Assembly: GCA_016871535.1 (NCBI GenBank)
Contig: VHCZ01000006.1
Coordinates: 1 to 63,413, forward strand
Direction of reading: 5' to 3'
Length of the DNA: 63,413 bases
From: Verrucomicrobiota bacterium
GTDB taxonomy: Bacteria; Verrucomicrobiota; Verrucomicrobiia; Limisphaerales; SIBE01
The position numbers and the translations under genes were made by a program. The notes beneath the pieces are model-generated. The model made no database searches, was not told where the DNA came from, and was given only the letters and a program-made list of their open reading frames with translations. Below are positions 36,423-47,105 of the stretch, piece after piece. Each line of letters opens with the position of its first letter. The first letter of the stretch is position 1.

Positions 36423-37904
36423 ATGAATCCATCATCTCAATGCAAATGCCCCGGCGTCACACGCCGCTCCTTCCTCGTCGATACCGGTATGGGTTTCACG
36501 GGGCTGGCGTTATCCGCGATGCTTTTTCGTGACCGCGTTGCCCGGGCTGAGGAGCCGGATTCAAACTGGCGCCCGCCGAACGGCCAGCCGCATTTTCCGC
36601 CGCGCGCCAAATCTGTGATCTGGATTTTTCTCTGCGGCGGCGTCAGCCATCTGGAGAGCTTCGACGTCAAACCGGAGTTGAACAAATACGGCGGCAAATC
36701 AATCGACGAAACGCCCTACAAAGACGTGCTCGACCCCAAACGCGTCAACGCGAATATCGTCGGGGCGAATCCCTCCCACGGCAATCGTAAGGTCATCATG
36801 CCGCTGCAGGCGGGCTATCGGACATACGGCCAAAGCGGGCTGGTGGCCGGCGATTGGTTCAAGCACGTCGGCGAATGCGCGGACGACCTCGCCGTGGTGC
36901 GTTCGCTCTGGACCATTCACAACGATCACGGCGCCCAACTCACCTGGCAGACCGGCCGTCATCCGCGCGAACTGGAATACCCAACCATCGGCTCGTGGGT
37001 TTGCTATGGCCTCGGCACATTGAACGAGAATCTGCCAGAATATGTCGTGCTCGGCGTTCCCACGGGCGATTGCTGCGGCGGCGCCTTCACACACGGCGCG
37101 GCCTATCTCGGCCCCGAATACGGCGGCGTGCGTTTGAACGTGGATCCGAAGAAGCCGCTGCCGTTCATCGCGCCCAGCGACAGCTCCATCACGCCCGCAG
37201 AACAATTGGAGAATTTGAGCTTGCTCGGAAAACTCAATCACCTCGCCGGGATCGATTATCCCGACGACAAAGACCTGCGCGCGCGCATCAAATCCTACGA
37301 ACTGGCCTTTCAGATGCAGACGTCGATTCCGGAGACACTCCAATTGGAAAAAGAGACCGAGGCGACGCGCAAGCTGTACGGCCTGGACAAAACCGAAACG
37401 AAAACCTTCGGGGAACAGTGTCTGGCCGCGCGGCGGCTCGTCGAGCGCGGCGCGCGCTTCATCCAGATCTTCCACGGCGGCGGCGGCGGCGGCGAATGGG
37501 ACGCGCACTCGGAAATCAAATCGAACCACACGAAACTGGCGGCGCAAGTGGATCAGCCGATTGCCGGCTTGCTGAAGGACCTCAAGCAGCGGGGCATGCT
37601 GGACGAGACGCTGGTGGTGTTCGGCACGGAATTTGGCCGTTCACCCGGCGCGGAAGGCACGGGCCGCGACCATCATCCGCAAGGGTTCTGCGCCTGGCTC
37701 GCGGGCGGCGGCGTCAAGGGCGGCGTCATCAACGGCGCAACCGATGAGCTGGGCTTTCACGCCATTGAAGATCGCCATTACGTGACCGACATTCACGCGA
37801 CGGCCCTGCACTGCCTGGGCTTGGACTCGCGCAGGCTTGAACTTCCCGGACGCAAGCGCCTCGAGATCGACCACGGCGAAGTCATCAAGGAGATTTTGGC
37901 CTGA
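36423..37904 (+). CDS. DUF1501 protein, Tat-exported sulfatase-fold
   Basis: A 493-residue protein. TRRSFLVDTGMGFTGLALSA is a Tat signal (residues 14-33), implying export in folded form. DUF1501 proteins have an alkaline-phosphatase/sulfatase fold: WIFLCGGVSHLESFDVKPEL near 70, then SLWTIHNDHGAQLTWQTGRH, a Gly-rich IFHGGGGGGEWDAH, FGTEFGRSPGAEGTGRDHHP and DIHATALHCLGL. All blocks are intact. It follows the DUF1549/1553 gene by 200 bp and probably works with it outside the cytoplasm. Confidence 0.92.
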   Translation: MNPSSQCKCPGVTRRSFLVDTGMGFTGLALSAMLFRDRVARAEEPDSNWRPPNGQPHFPPRAKSVIWIFLCGGVSHLESFDVKPELNKYGGKSIDETPYKDVLDPKRVNANIVGANPSHGNRKVIMPLQAGYRTYGQSGLVAGDWFKHVGECADDLAVVRSLWTIHNDHGAQLTWQTGRHPRELEYPTIGSWVCYGLGTLNENLPEYVVLGVPTGDCCGGAFTHGAAYLGPEYGGVRLNVDPKKPLPFIAPSDSSITPAEQLENLSLLGKLNHLAGIDYPDDKDLRARIKSYELAFQMQTSIPETLQLEKETEATRKLYGLDKTETKTFGEQCLAARRLVERGARFIQIFHGGGGGGEWDAHSEIKSNHTKLAAQVDQPIAGLLKDLKQRGMLDETLVVFGTEFGRSPGAEGTGRDHHPQGFCAWLAGGGVKGGVINGATDELGFHAIEDRHYVTDIHATALHCLGLDSRRLELPGRKRLEIDHGEVIKEILA

Positions 37905-37925
37905 TGCGTATCCCTTCAGGTTAAG

Positions 37926-38152
37926 TTACTGTGCAGACCGTGGGATTGACGACAGATCGACCGGAGAACCGTAGCGCAGATTTTCAATCTGCTGTATCGC
38001 CGATTTCCAATCGGCAGGGCGCCGGCAAGTCCCAGCGGGCTCGGACTGGGAGACGCCCCGCAGAATACAATTCTGCGATACGGCAGAGTGCAACTCTGCG
38101 CTACGAGCTTTGTCGTCCATTCCGCGGATCCCGCGGACCAAGCAGCAATTAC
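37926..38152 (-). repeat. Palindrome-array repeat, family A copy 2 (full)
   Basis: Full unit in reverse orientation, with four hairpins: GCAGATT-n3-AATCTGC, CCGATT-n3-AATCGG, GCAGAAT-n3-ATTCTGC and GCAGAGT-n3-ACTCTGC, split in the middle by GGGCTCGGACTGGGAGACGC. Flanks match the copy at 61213. Confidence 0.92.
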
Positions 38153-38212
38153 CTTTTGACTCGTCCGGGCAATAGGGCTAAAAGGTTGCGATCTCCTCAA
38201 CGAGCGCTTGCT

Positions 38213-39055
38213 ATGAAGACTTTCCTCAAACAACCCAACTCCTTCTCGGCCCGCGGAGCCTTCACGCTGATTGAACTCCTGGTCGTCATTGCGATCATTG
38301 CCATTCTCGCCGGCATGCTCTTGCCGGCTTTGGCCAAATCCAAGACCAAGGCGCAAGGCATTGGCTGCATGAACAACCTCCGCCAGATGATGCTGGGCTG
38401 GCGGCAGTACGCCGACGACGACAACGACACGCTGCTCCTGGCGCGCGACATTATCGATGGCCGGCGCGCCGTCTGGGTGAAGGGGTGGTTGGACTATTCC
38501 TCTGCCCCCGCGAATTGGGACGTGAATGTCGATGTCGCCAAAAGTCCGCTCATGCCTTACATCGGGAATAGTTTTACGCTTTGGAAATGCCCCGCCGACA
38601 AAGTCTCGGTAAAAAACAACCAGGGGCTGAAATTGCCGCGCGTCCGCAGCAACTCGATGAGCCAGGTCTTTGACGATGGCACGTGGCTGCCGGCCAGCGC
38701 CTGGCGCATTTACAAAAAGACCAGTGACATCATCAACCCGGTCAAAACATGGGTGCTGCTCGACGAGCACCCGGACAGCGTCAACGATCCGGCGTTTGCG
38801 GTGCAGATGTACAAGCCCGATGCGAAGAACGCGCAGATCATCGACGTGCCGGCGTCCTATCACAATGGGGCCTGCGGTTTTTCGTTCGCGGACGGCCACT
38901 CCGAAATCCACAAATGGATCGGTTCAAAGATCAAGGTGCCTGTGCGAAACACGCTGTTGCCGCTGCCGCTGGGCCCGGCCGGCGACTCGCTTCGGGATGC
39001 CTTGTGGATGTGCGAGAACACCACCGTCTCCGTCAAAGAAGGCACTTACCCGTAG
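38213..39055 (+). CDS. Type II secretion-like pseudopilin with H-X9-DG-type C-terminus
   Basis: A 280-residue protein. [20 protein letters not shown] is a prepilin N-terminus, cleaved and methylated before Phe, with Glu at +5. The globular part has WKCPADKV and a [19 protein letters not shown] signature close to the H-X9-DG motif found in hundreds of paralogues in Verrucomicrobia and Planctomycetes. I started at the ATG 38213 directly before the basic n-region. Another paralogue is at 61427-62215. The role is presumably surface assembly or matrix; unknown. Confidence 0.9.
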   Translation: MKTFLKQPNSFSARGAFTLIELLVVIAIIAILAGMLLPALAKSKTKAQGIGCMNNLRQMMLGWRQYADDDNDTLLLARDIIDGRRAVWVKGWLDYSSAPANWDVNVDVAKSPLMPYIGNSFTLWKCPADKVSVKNNQGLKLPRVRSNSMSQVFDDGTWLPASAWRIYKKTSDIINPVKTWVLLDEHPDSVNDPAFAVQMYKPDAKNAQIIDVPASYHNGACGFSFADGHSEIHKWIGSKIKVPVRNTLLPLPLGPAGDSLRDALWMCENTTVSVKEGTYP

Positions 39056-39100
39056 CTGGCCGATGTCCTGATTCTAAATTCAGCGACAAATTGGTTCCGC

Positions 39101-39550
39101 TTGTCTCGCGAGACCGTACTGCCGTTGGCGAAAGAGAATCCCATTCACGGAGAACCCAGGCCGGATCGCTCAAGCACAGATAGCCTCATTGAAATCGGCG
39201 GTGAACCTAGTAAGTTTTCCCTCGGTAATGGCAGAATCATAAGACATCCGAGCACAAACAGGTTTATCGAGCAACTGGAGGCACATCGAACCGATATCCG
39301 GCGGTTCGGGGTCAGCCGCGTCGGATTGTTCGGCTCGTGCGCCCGGGGCGAAGAAAGCACGGCCAGCGATGTGGATCTGCTTGTGCACTTCGAAACGGGC
39401 CGAAAGACGCTCGCGAACCTGGTGGAGCTGGGAGACTTCCTGCAAGCCCTATTTGGACGGCGCGTCGAACTGGTGACGCCAGAATCTCTCAGTCCTTACA
39501 TTGCCCCAATGATTCTCCGAGAAGTGCGATATGCCCGCCTCGCCGCTTGA
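39101..39550 (+). CDS. MNT-domain nucleotidyltransferase, MntA-like antitoxin
   Basis: Conserved part starts near residue 52 (FIEQLEAHRTDIRRFGVSRV), then GLFGSCARGEESTASDVDLL, the GSx10DxD signature of minimal nucleotidyltransferases, and RVELVTPESLSPYI. MntA-type proteins neutralise HEPN toxins by transferring AMP to them. The preceding ~50 codons from the TTG at 39101 are not conserved and no ATG lies in between, so the start is uncertain. It overlaps the HEPN gene by 20 bp, supporting a co-translated pair. Confidence 0.85.
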   Translation: MSRETVLPLAKENPIHGEPRPDRSSTDSLIEIGGEPSKFSLGNGRIIRHPSTNRFIEQLEAHRTDIRRFGVSRVGLFGSCARGEESTASDVDLLVHFETGRKTLANLVELGDFLQALFGRRVELVTPESLSPYIAPMILREVRYARLAA

Positions 39551-39872
39551 ACGGCTTCGGCACATCCGTGACGAAGCGGTTTATCTCGCACGGCGGACTA
39601 AAGACTTGCGGGGCGACGACTTCTTGACCAACGAACACTTGAAGCGCGCCTTTGTGCGCAGCCTTGAGATTATTGGAGAAGCCACCAAACAGATTCCATC
39701 CGACTTTCGCCAGGGCAATCCCGAATTGCCGTGGCGGCTCATGACCGGAATGCGCGACCGCCTAATCCACGACTCCGGCGGTGTGGATTACGAGATCGTT
39801 TGGCAAACGGCAACCGAAGACATCCCCGGCGTGCTCGAAAAGGTGAAGAGAATTCTCGAAACCGCTGAGTGA
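39531..39872 (+). CDS. HEPN-domain protein (DUF86), HepT-like toxin
   Basis: A 113-residue helical protein. GDDFLTNEHLKRAFVRSLEI, then IGEATKQIP and LPWRLMTGMRDRLIH, is the DUF86/HepT pattern. The catalytic RX4H is Arg75...His80. The Tyr that follows two residues after His in HepT proteins (the AMP acceptor) is Ser82 here (HDSGG). HepT proteins are RNases controlled by MntA. With the adjacent MNT gene this is a type VII-like toxin-antitoxin module, though its regulation may differ. Confidence 0.85.
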   Translation: MPASPLERLRHIRDEAVYLARRTKDLRGDDFLTNEHLKRAFVRSLEIIGEATKQIPSDFRQGNPELPWRLMTGMRDRLIHDSGGVDYEIVWQTATEDIPGVLEKVKRILETAE

Positions 39873-40060
39873 GGCGTCAGGGGATTCCATGGACAAACGA
39901 CAAGCGCGATTGGATCGTATGCGCTTTGACTCTTCTTCCGTCCCTCGAAGTCGATTCGTCGAAGCACCCGTGGAAGTTCATGGAATCGATTCATCAGCAC
40001 CTTTTCTCGCAAAAGTAGCTTGATCGAAGGCGAGTCCCTGGCAGAGCGATGGCCACGGCT
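39873..40060. other. Intergenic gap, nothing recognised
   Basis: Separates the MNT/HEPN pair from a convergent gene. No hairpin, repeat or ORF stands out. Confidence 0.5.
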
Positions 40061-42682
40061 TTAAGCCGAGTCGAAAAATATTCCCGATATCACCGTTCCG
40101 TTGTCCTCAGCGGTATTGTCCTTGATGCGAAATTTGATGTGGCCTTTGACGCGGTACTTCAAATAAACGCCGTTGGGAAATTCGGAGAGGCTTTGCGAAT
40201 TCAGCACTTCTTCCGTTTCCCCGTCCAGCGCCTCGACGGTCATCGACAGCTTCGCGCCTTTGAAGTCAGCAAAATACAACGCGACTGATCTTGGGCTGTA
40301 ATCGTTGATCGCGACATCAACGAGGATGCCTGAGTGGCATTGCGAATAGGGCGTGTGCAGGCTTGCGATCGCTCTTCCGACTCGGCCCTCGTCCGAGCCA
40401 GGTTTCTGCAGCGCGTTGTCGCCCGGCGAGCTCGTGAAGAACGCCGACGTGGCGGTGACTGGCCCTGCGCCTTTTCCCCAGGGCGAATATTGGAACTCCA
40501 AAATATCGCCGTAGTCCATAAACCGCGCCGTGACGTATGCGGGAAGTTTTGAGGGATACCCCGCCAACAAATAGCCATCGGCGCCATAGATGCCCTTCCA
40601 GTTGCCGGAAGTCGTCGCATCCTTGCCAGCGAAACTCACCGAGTTTTCATAACCGAAGAAGACGTCGGGGAGAACCGCGCCTCTGTCATTCTTCCCCGTC
40701 AACTGAAACCGGATGCGGCCTTTAAGGTGGTACTGCAGATACACGCCATTCTGAAAGTCATCGACCGTCTGCGACTCGATCAATGTGTTTGTGTCCGGAT
40801 TGAACGCTTGCACCGTTGCCGATCGGCCGGACCTGTCATAGTCGCAGAAATACAAAGCTACCGGCTTTGGTGTGTTGCCCTTGATCGTGACGACGACGGA
40901 CAGTGTTTTGTCCTGATAATTCGCCGCAATGCGGTCCGTCGTCGAATCCGGCATCTGCAAAGCGTTCGGCCAGTCGCGGGCCTCCTTCACCACGTTTGGT
41001 TTCGCATTCGCATACGAAACCGTGGCATAGGCCGGCAGCCTTGGAGTGACGCCGGCCATTGAATATCCATCGATGCCGTACAAATTCTTCCAGCCGCCCG
41101 AGTGAATCGTGTCCTTCATGGCAAAGCTAACCTGGCTTGGACTGTGCGGAATAATGGCGACGCCCACGTCTCCGTAACTGTTCTGAATGGGATGCCCCAT
41201 CATGGCGAAGCCGACAAACACCGTGGATTGGTCGGACGGCAAGATCGCGATGCCCGCGCCTTTGTCCGCTCCGTTGGCCTCGGGATGATAACCGGTGAAA
41301 TTGATGACTTCCTTGCCGTCATCGGAGAAACTTGTGTCTGGCGACCCATCCGCATTTAAGACGACCAGGCCGTACGCACTCGGCAGATGGTGCATGTCGA
41401 TCAAGTCCATGTATTCCAGAAAGACCATGCCGCCGATCACGATTTTCCCGTCGGAGCGCACCTGAATATCGTTGCCGCGGTCGCGCACGCCGCCTTTGGC
41501 GGGATTGCAATTGAAAGGAATGATGGCGACGCCGTTTCGGCCAAAGGTTGCATCGGGAGTGCCATCCGGATTCAGGCGAGCGGCGGCAAAATCCGAATCC
41601 ATCGCCGCCGGGGACATCGCGCCGCCGGGATCCCTCGCTCCTCCGCTGGTGCCGCCAAAGACAATCTTGCCGTCGGGTTGAAGGTCCAGCCCGGCGGCTC
41701 CAATGCCGATCAGCGCTTTTCCATCTTTGTTCGCGCCAAAGGTTGGGTCGAAGGTGCCCGCCGGCGTAAGGCGATAGCAGTATCTCCCGCCGATGAAGAT
41801 AGCGTTGCCGTTTGCATCCACCGCAATATCGGCCGCGGCGCCGCCGGGAACGGAAAGTTTGCCTGTGCCGTTGAAACTCGGGTCCAGCGCGCCATCGGCG
41901 GTTAACTTCGCGACGAGCGCAGTCGGTTGCATCATCCTTCCTCTGTCGCCCCGAGTCAGCCCGGCGACCCAAATCGCTTTTCGCTTCTGATCGTAAGCCA
42001 GCGCCGTGGCCACGTCGGCCAGACCATTGAAATCAAACGAGACTCGGCCGCTCTTCTTGCCTTGCGCATCCGTTTCGCCGAACGCCGTGTCCTCCAGGCC
42101 GTTTTCCGTAAGCTGGATCACGCCGATGTCAGTCAGTCCGGGCGAATTCTTTTGAGGAGCGGAGCCGGCCAGAAGGATCTTGCCGTCCTCCCGGACCGCG
42201 ACGCCTTTGATGGTGAACCCATTTCCGGGCGAGTCCTTATCCGTCCAGGAAAGCAGGGAATACCCCTTTCCGTCAGGCCCGAACCGGGTGTCCGGCGTCA
42301 AATCCGTGTTGTATTTCAACACGTACGACCGCGGAGGGCTGTTGAGGATGATGCCCGGAACGATGATTTTCTCATTCTTCGGATCCCGGGCATCCACGAC
42401 GGCGTCCCAGGATTCTTCCCACGCGACAGTCGGAGGAGGGTACAGAAAACTAAAATCGAAATTCGTCAACCGGACGCCGTTCCTCGCGTACGAGGCTGCG
42501 TTGGCTTCCGGCGCGCCCCAAGAAACCACCGCCGCGCCGAGGCACAGAACAAAGGCCCATTCAGCCCAAACGCACCCATTCAGCCTTGCCGCGAATTGGC
42601 CCGCCCTGTCTGGAGTGCTTCGGGAAATCCTGGTTGGATCCGGATGGGTGTCCATGGTGTCGCTCTGCCAACCACTGATCAC
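40061..42682 (-). CDS. Exported Delta-60 repeat propeller protein with tandem C-terminal domains
   Basis: An 873-residue protein with a hydrophobic export segment (FVLCLGAAVVSWGAPEANA, ~44-62). Residues ~65-520 contain Delta-60-type blades with the PDGKI/REDGKILLAG, LNPDGTPDATFG and LDPSFNGTGK patterns. The C-terminus has two homologous ~165-residue units, each with SGxWKxxYGxDGY, LPAY.T and NGVYL.Y..KG.I.F, of which the second begins near 40650. The units look like surface or carbohydrate-associated beta domains. The ATG at 42655 (MDTHPDP) is an alternative start. No partner genes. Confidence 0.85.
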   Translation of the reverse strand: MISGWQSDTMDTHPDPTRISRSTPDRAGQFAARLNGCVWAEWAFVLCLGAAVVSWGAPEANAASYARNGVRLTNFDFSFLYPPPTVAWEESWDAVVDARDPKNEKIIVPGIILNSPPRSYVLKYNTDLTPDTRFGPDGKGYSLLSWTDKDSPGNGFTIKGVAVREDGKILLAGSAPQKNSPGLTDIGVIQLTENGLEDTAFGETDAQGKKSGRVSFDFNGLADVATALAYDQKRKAIWVAGLTRGDRGRMMQPTALVAKLTADGALDPSFNGTGKLSVPGGAAADIAVDANGNAIFIGGRYCYRLTPAGTFDPTFGANKDGKALIGIGAAGLDLQPDGKIVFGGTSGGARDPGGAMSPAAMDSDFAAARLNPDGTPDATFGRNGVAIIPFNCNPAKGGVRDRGNDIQVRSDGKIVIGGMVFLEYMDLIDMHHLPSAYGLVVLNADGSPDTSFSDDGKEVINFTGYHPEANGADKGAGIAILPSDQSTVFVGFAMMGHPIQNSYGDVGVAIIPHSPSQVSFAMKDTIHSGGWKNLYGIDGYSMAGVTPRLPAYATVSYANAKPNVVKEARDWPNALQMPDSTTDRIAANYQDKTLSVVVTIKGNTPKPVALYFCDYDRSGRSATVQAFNPDTNTLIESQTVDDFQNGVYLQYHLKGRIRFQLTGKNDRGAVLPDVFFGYENSVSFAGKDATTSGNWKGIYGADGYLLAGYPSKLPAYVTARFMDYGDILEFQYSPWGKGAGPVTATSAFFTSSPGDNALQKPGSDEGRVGRAIASLHTPYSQCHSGILVDVAINDYSPRSVALYFADFKGAKLSMTVEALDGETEEVLNSQSLSEFPNGVYLKYRVKGHIKFRIKDNTAEDNGTVISGIFFDSA

Positions 42683-42786
42683 ATGACGCCGACATTCCCG
42701 TCGGCAAGTTCTGAAGGCGCTCCTGCCTCAACGAAGGCAAGGTTGGGAAACCTCGCAAGCCGCCGGCTCGAAAGCCGGCGTTCGGA

Positions 42787-43077
42787 TCACTCGCCCGCCT
42801 GGAGAGCCGGCACGGGAGAACCGCGCCACGCGTTGTGCTTGGCCCAGGCGATCAGTTCCGGATACAACTCGGATTGGATCGGATCGGGGAGATAGACTTT
42901 TTCCAGAGTTTCTTCCCAGATCAGGCCGAAGCTTTCTTCGACGGAGAAGCCACGTCTCACGCATCGGGCCAGGGCGCGCTTGAATCGAAACTGAAATTCA
43001 GTTTTCACTTCCACTTCGCGAACCCGGTCCTTCACCTCCTGCGGAGCGACGATTGCGGAGTCCCACGAATTTTTCAT
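42787..43077 (-). CDS. Conserved-looking small hypothetical protein
   Basis: A 96-residue, mostly helical protein (VKTEFQFRFKRALARCVRRG, EESFGLIWEETLEKVYLPDP). The composition is typical of a real small cytosolic protein. The upstream 180 bp have no clear ribosome-binding site. I do not recognise the family; it lies upstream of nothing in the same direction except, farther on, the Delta-60 gene. Confidence 0.5.
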   Translation of the reverse strand: MKNSWDSAIVAPQEVKDRVREVEVKTEFQFRFKRALARCVRRGFSVEESFGLIWEETLEKVYLPDPIQSELYPELIAWAKHNAWRGSPVPALQAGE

Positions 43078-43261
43078 GCGGGTGCAAAACTGAACTTGCC
43101 GAAAAAATAGTCAAGTCATCGCGCAAAAAAGTTGTCCACTCTGTTCACACTGTTCACAAGCGCGGCCGCAATTCTGCCCATGAACCGGACAGGTCGGAAA
43201 GCGGTTCAAGCGGGGGGCGCGGCTTCGAGAGATTTTTTCATGGCTCGTGGTTCGTCCACGC

Positions 43262-43855
43262 TCAACAGCCATTCGGCACTTTCGATCGTTGCAAAAACCG
43301 GATGATCGAATCGCCGTGCTTGAGCACCTTGATCTCCTCCCAGCCGCCGGGAAGGCTCAAGGTGTCGCGCCGGGCGTGGCCGAGAATGAATAGCCCATCG
43401 GGAGCAATCAGGCGGGGAAGTTGCGCGTCGTCCAGGAGTTGTTGCGCGAACGAAGTGGAGCGGCGTCCGAGGTTTTTCTCGCCGTAAGGAGGGTCCGCGA
43501 CGGCCATCTCAAACTGGCGGCCCGCCGCCGCAAGCTGGGTCATGGCTGCGAACGCGTCTTGCACGCGGAGCTCGAAGCGCGCGCCGTCGAGATGCGTCGT
43601 CCGCAGATTCTCCTCGATCAACCGCGCGTGGCGGCTGGTTTTCTCCACGCACGTCAGATGGGCCGCGCCGCGGCTCAGGCATTCCAGGCCGAGCGCGCCC
43701 GTGCCCGCGAAAAGTTCGAGCACGCGCGCTTCGATGACCCGCCCGCCCAGGCTGTTGAACAGCGCTTGTTTGACGAGGTCGGGCGTGGGCCGCACTTCAA
43801 ATCCTTTCGGCGCCTTGAGCAACAGGCCCGCCGCAGTTCCGCCAATAATGCGCAT
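43262..43855 (-). CDS. rsmD: 16S rRNA (guanine(966)-N2)-methyltransferase
   Basis: A 197-residue enzyme that methylates G966 of 16S rRNA late in 30S assembly. MRIIGGTAAGLLLKAP and RPTPDLVKQALFNSLG are the RsmD N-terminal block, LELFAGTGALGLECLSRGA is the SAM motif, VEKTSRHARLIEENL follows, and ADPPYGE is the catalytic DPPY motif. Length is normal. It stands alone; coaD, a common neighbour, is absent. Confidence 0.95.
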   Translation of the reverse strand: MRIIGGTAAGLLLKAPKGFEVRPTPDLVKQALFNSLGGRVIEARVLELFAGTGALGLECLSRGAAHLTCVEKTSRHARLIEENLRTTHLDGARFELRVQDAFAAMTQLAAAGRQFEMAVADPPYGEKNLGRRSTSFAQQLLDDAQLPRLIAPDGLFILGHARRDTLSLPGGWEEIKVLKHGDSIIRFLQRSKVPNGC

Positions 43856-43913
43856 ATCGTGTTCGGGGAGGCGCGCGTCTCGCGTGCCGCGCTCGGCGTC
43901 CTGCCGAGTTTCT

Positions 43914-44073
43914 GTTTAGCGTACCGCAGATTTGTAATCTGCCGTATCGCGGAATTGCATTCCGCAGAGGCTCGACAAGTTTGAGGGCTCTCGAACTCGC
44001 CGAAGCGCCGCCGATTGAAAATCGGCGATACGGCAGAGTGCAACTCTGCGCTACGGCGGAAGGCACGCTAAAC
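43914..44073 (+). repeat. Palindrome-array repeat, family A variant copy 3
   Basis: Bounded by 9-bp inverted ends, GTTTAGCGT and ACGCTAAAC. Hairpins: GCAGATT-n3-AATCTGC, GCGGAAT-n3-ATTCCGC, GCCGATT-n3-AATCGGC and GCAGAGT-n3-ACTCTGC. Stem sequences differ from the other copies by paired changes. The rest of the gap to 44212 holds a family K module. Confidence 0.88.
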
Positions 44074-44212
44074 ACATGCCCCGTCGAGCAGCCGGAGCGT
44101 TCGGCGGGTTCTATTTGAAATGGGGGGCGGGCGCGACTGGTTTCAGTCGGCGAGACGCCAGCCGAGACAGCCGCGCTCCCCATTGCGGACCGAGTTGCGG
44201 CCAACAGGACCC

Positions 44213-45724
<1,512 letters not shown>

Positions 45725-46285
45725 TCACCAATGGTTCCTCCGCGCCGTCCACCAGCCCGCGATTGCGCCCGCCAGATGCCCTTCCCACGACACGTGACCT
45801 TGCTGAGGCAGGACGCCGTAGAAAATGCCTCCGTAAATCACGAAAACGAAGATCGCCACGACAGCGGGACGCCAGCGTTTCATCCAGAACGCGGCCGCGA
45901 TGAGATAAACCACCAGCCCGTAAATGATCCCGCTGGCCCCAATGTGGATCGACTGGCCGCGGCCAATGAGCCAGGTCCCAAGACCGCTCGCCAGCCATAC
46001 AACCGCCAGCGTCTCGAACGGGTGATATTTCCGGTCCCAAAACAGAAGAATGAGCAGGACGAAGAGCGGAAACGCATTGGCCATCAGGTGCGACTTGTCC
46101 AGGTGCAGCAGCGGGCTGAAGAAAATCCCGAGCAACCCCGGCAGCGTGCGCGGGATGATGCCGAGCGCGTTGAGCCCCAGCTTCAAGAAGTGATCCACGG
46201 CGGCTACCAGAACCATCAGGCCCACCACCAGCGCGCTGCTCTCGACGGCGTTCGACCAGTTTCCGAACTTAAGTGTCTTCGCCAC
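45725..46285 (-). CDS. Rhomboid-family intramembrane serine protease
   Basis: A 186-residue protein with six membrane segments. HIGASGIIYGLVVYLIA gives the GxSG nucleophile Ser118 and EGHLAGAIAGWW the catalytic His170. HLDKSHLMANAFPLFVLLIL matches the conserved H-x-xxN helix of rhomboids. It cleaves substrates inside the membrane; target unknown. Complete and of the short six-helix type. Minus strand, 456 bp from gapA with repeats between. Confidence 0.88.
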   Translation of the reverse strand: MAKTLKFGNWSNAVESSALVVGLMVLVAAVDHFLKLGLNALGIIPRTLPGLLGIFFSPLLHLDKSHLMANAFPLFVLLILLFWDRKYHPFETLAVVWLASGLGTWLIGRGQSIHIGASGIIYGLVVYLIAAAFWMKRWRPAVVAIFVFVIYGGIFYGVLPQQGHVSWEGHLAGAIAGWWTARRNHW

Positions 46286-46427
46286 GAGCGGGGATTATTG
46301 GCATCAGCGCAGGCAAAGCAATGCCGGGCGTCTGTGTTCAAAGTTCAAAGTTCAAACTGGAATCGTTGAATCGCGGAAATCTTTTGACGGGACGGCAAGA
46401 CTTGACGGATGCTTGTGGCCAACCGAA

Positions 46428-47105
46428 ATGCGCGTCCTGGAAATCTCAGACCTTCGGAGATCCTTTCTTCGACCGGACGGAACGCGCCACGACGTGGTCC
46501 GCGTCCGCGACTTTGCGTTGGAGGAAGCCGCGCACGTCGCGCTGCGAGGGGAAAGCGGTTCCGGAAAAACGACCTTCTTGAATTTGATCGCCGGCATCCT
46601 GAAACCCGATTCCGGCCGCGTCGCCGTGGCGGGCCGCGAAATGTCCGCCCAGCCGGAGCCGGAGCGGGACCGGATTCGAGCCACGACGCTGGGCTACATT
46701 TTTCAAACGTTCAATCTGCTCCAGGGCTACACCTGCCTGGAAAACGTGCTCCTGGGAATGTCTTTCGGCCGCGGCGCGGATCGCGAAAAGGCGCGGCGGC
46801 TTTTGGACCGCGTGGGTTTGAGGGATCATCTGAACCATTATCCGCGACAGCTCTCCACCGGCCAGCAGCAGCGGGTCGCCGTGGCGCGGGCGCTGGCGAA
46901 CCAGCCCAAACTGGTGCTGGCGGACGAACCCACGGGCAACCTGGATCACGCCAACGCGCGCGAAGTTCTGACGTTGATTCGCGAAACCTGCCGCGAGAAC
47001 GGCGCCGCGCTGCTCCTGGTGAGTCACGACCGGGAAGCGCTCGGCCAGTTCGAGCAGGTTCGAGATTTTGAGAGCCTGAACAATTCCAACGCGGTTGAGA
47101 AATGA
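46428..47105 (+). CDS. ABC transporter ATP-binding protein (LolD/MacB type)
   Basis: A 225-residue ATPase. Walker [14 protein letters not shown]-loop [10 protein letters not shown], signature [15 protein letters not shown] (LSGGQ variant), Walker [14 protein letters not shown] and H-loop SHD are all present. LolD/MacB-type ATPases drive FtsX-like permeases in lipoprotein or peptide export. The start at ATG 46428 fits; a GTG at 46413 is possible. Its permease partner is downstream, separated by 330 bp of repeats. Confidence 0.92.
   Translation: MRVLEISDLRRSFLRPDGTRHDVVRVRDFALEEAAHVALRGESGSGKTTFLNLIAGILKPDSGRVAVAGREMSAQPEPERDRIRATTLGYIFQTFNLLQGYTCLENVLLGMSFGRGADREKARRLLDRVGLRDHLNHYPRQLSTGQQQRVAVARALANQPKLVLADEPTGNLDHANAREVLTLIRETCRENGAALLLVSHDREALGQFEQVRDFESLNNSNAVEK

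Noticed and set aside
37926-38152. CRISPR array
   Set aside because: Repeated palindromes at near-regular spacing, but units are 17-bp hairpins without constant direct repeats or unique spacers, and no cas genes are present.
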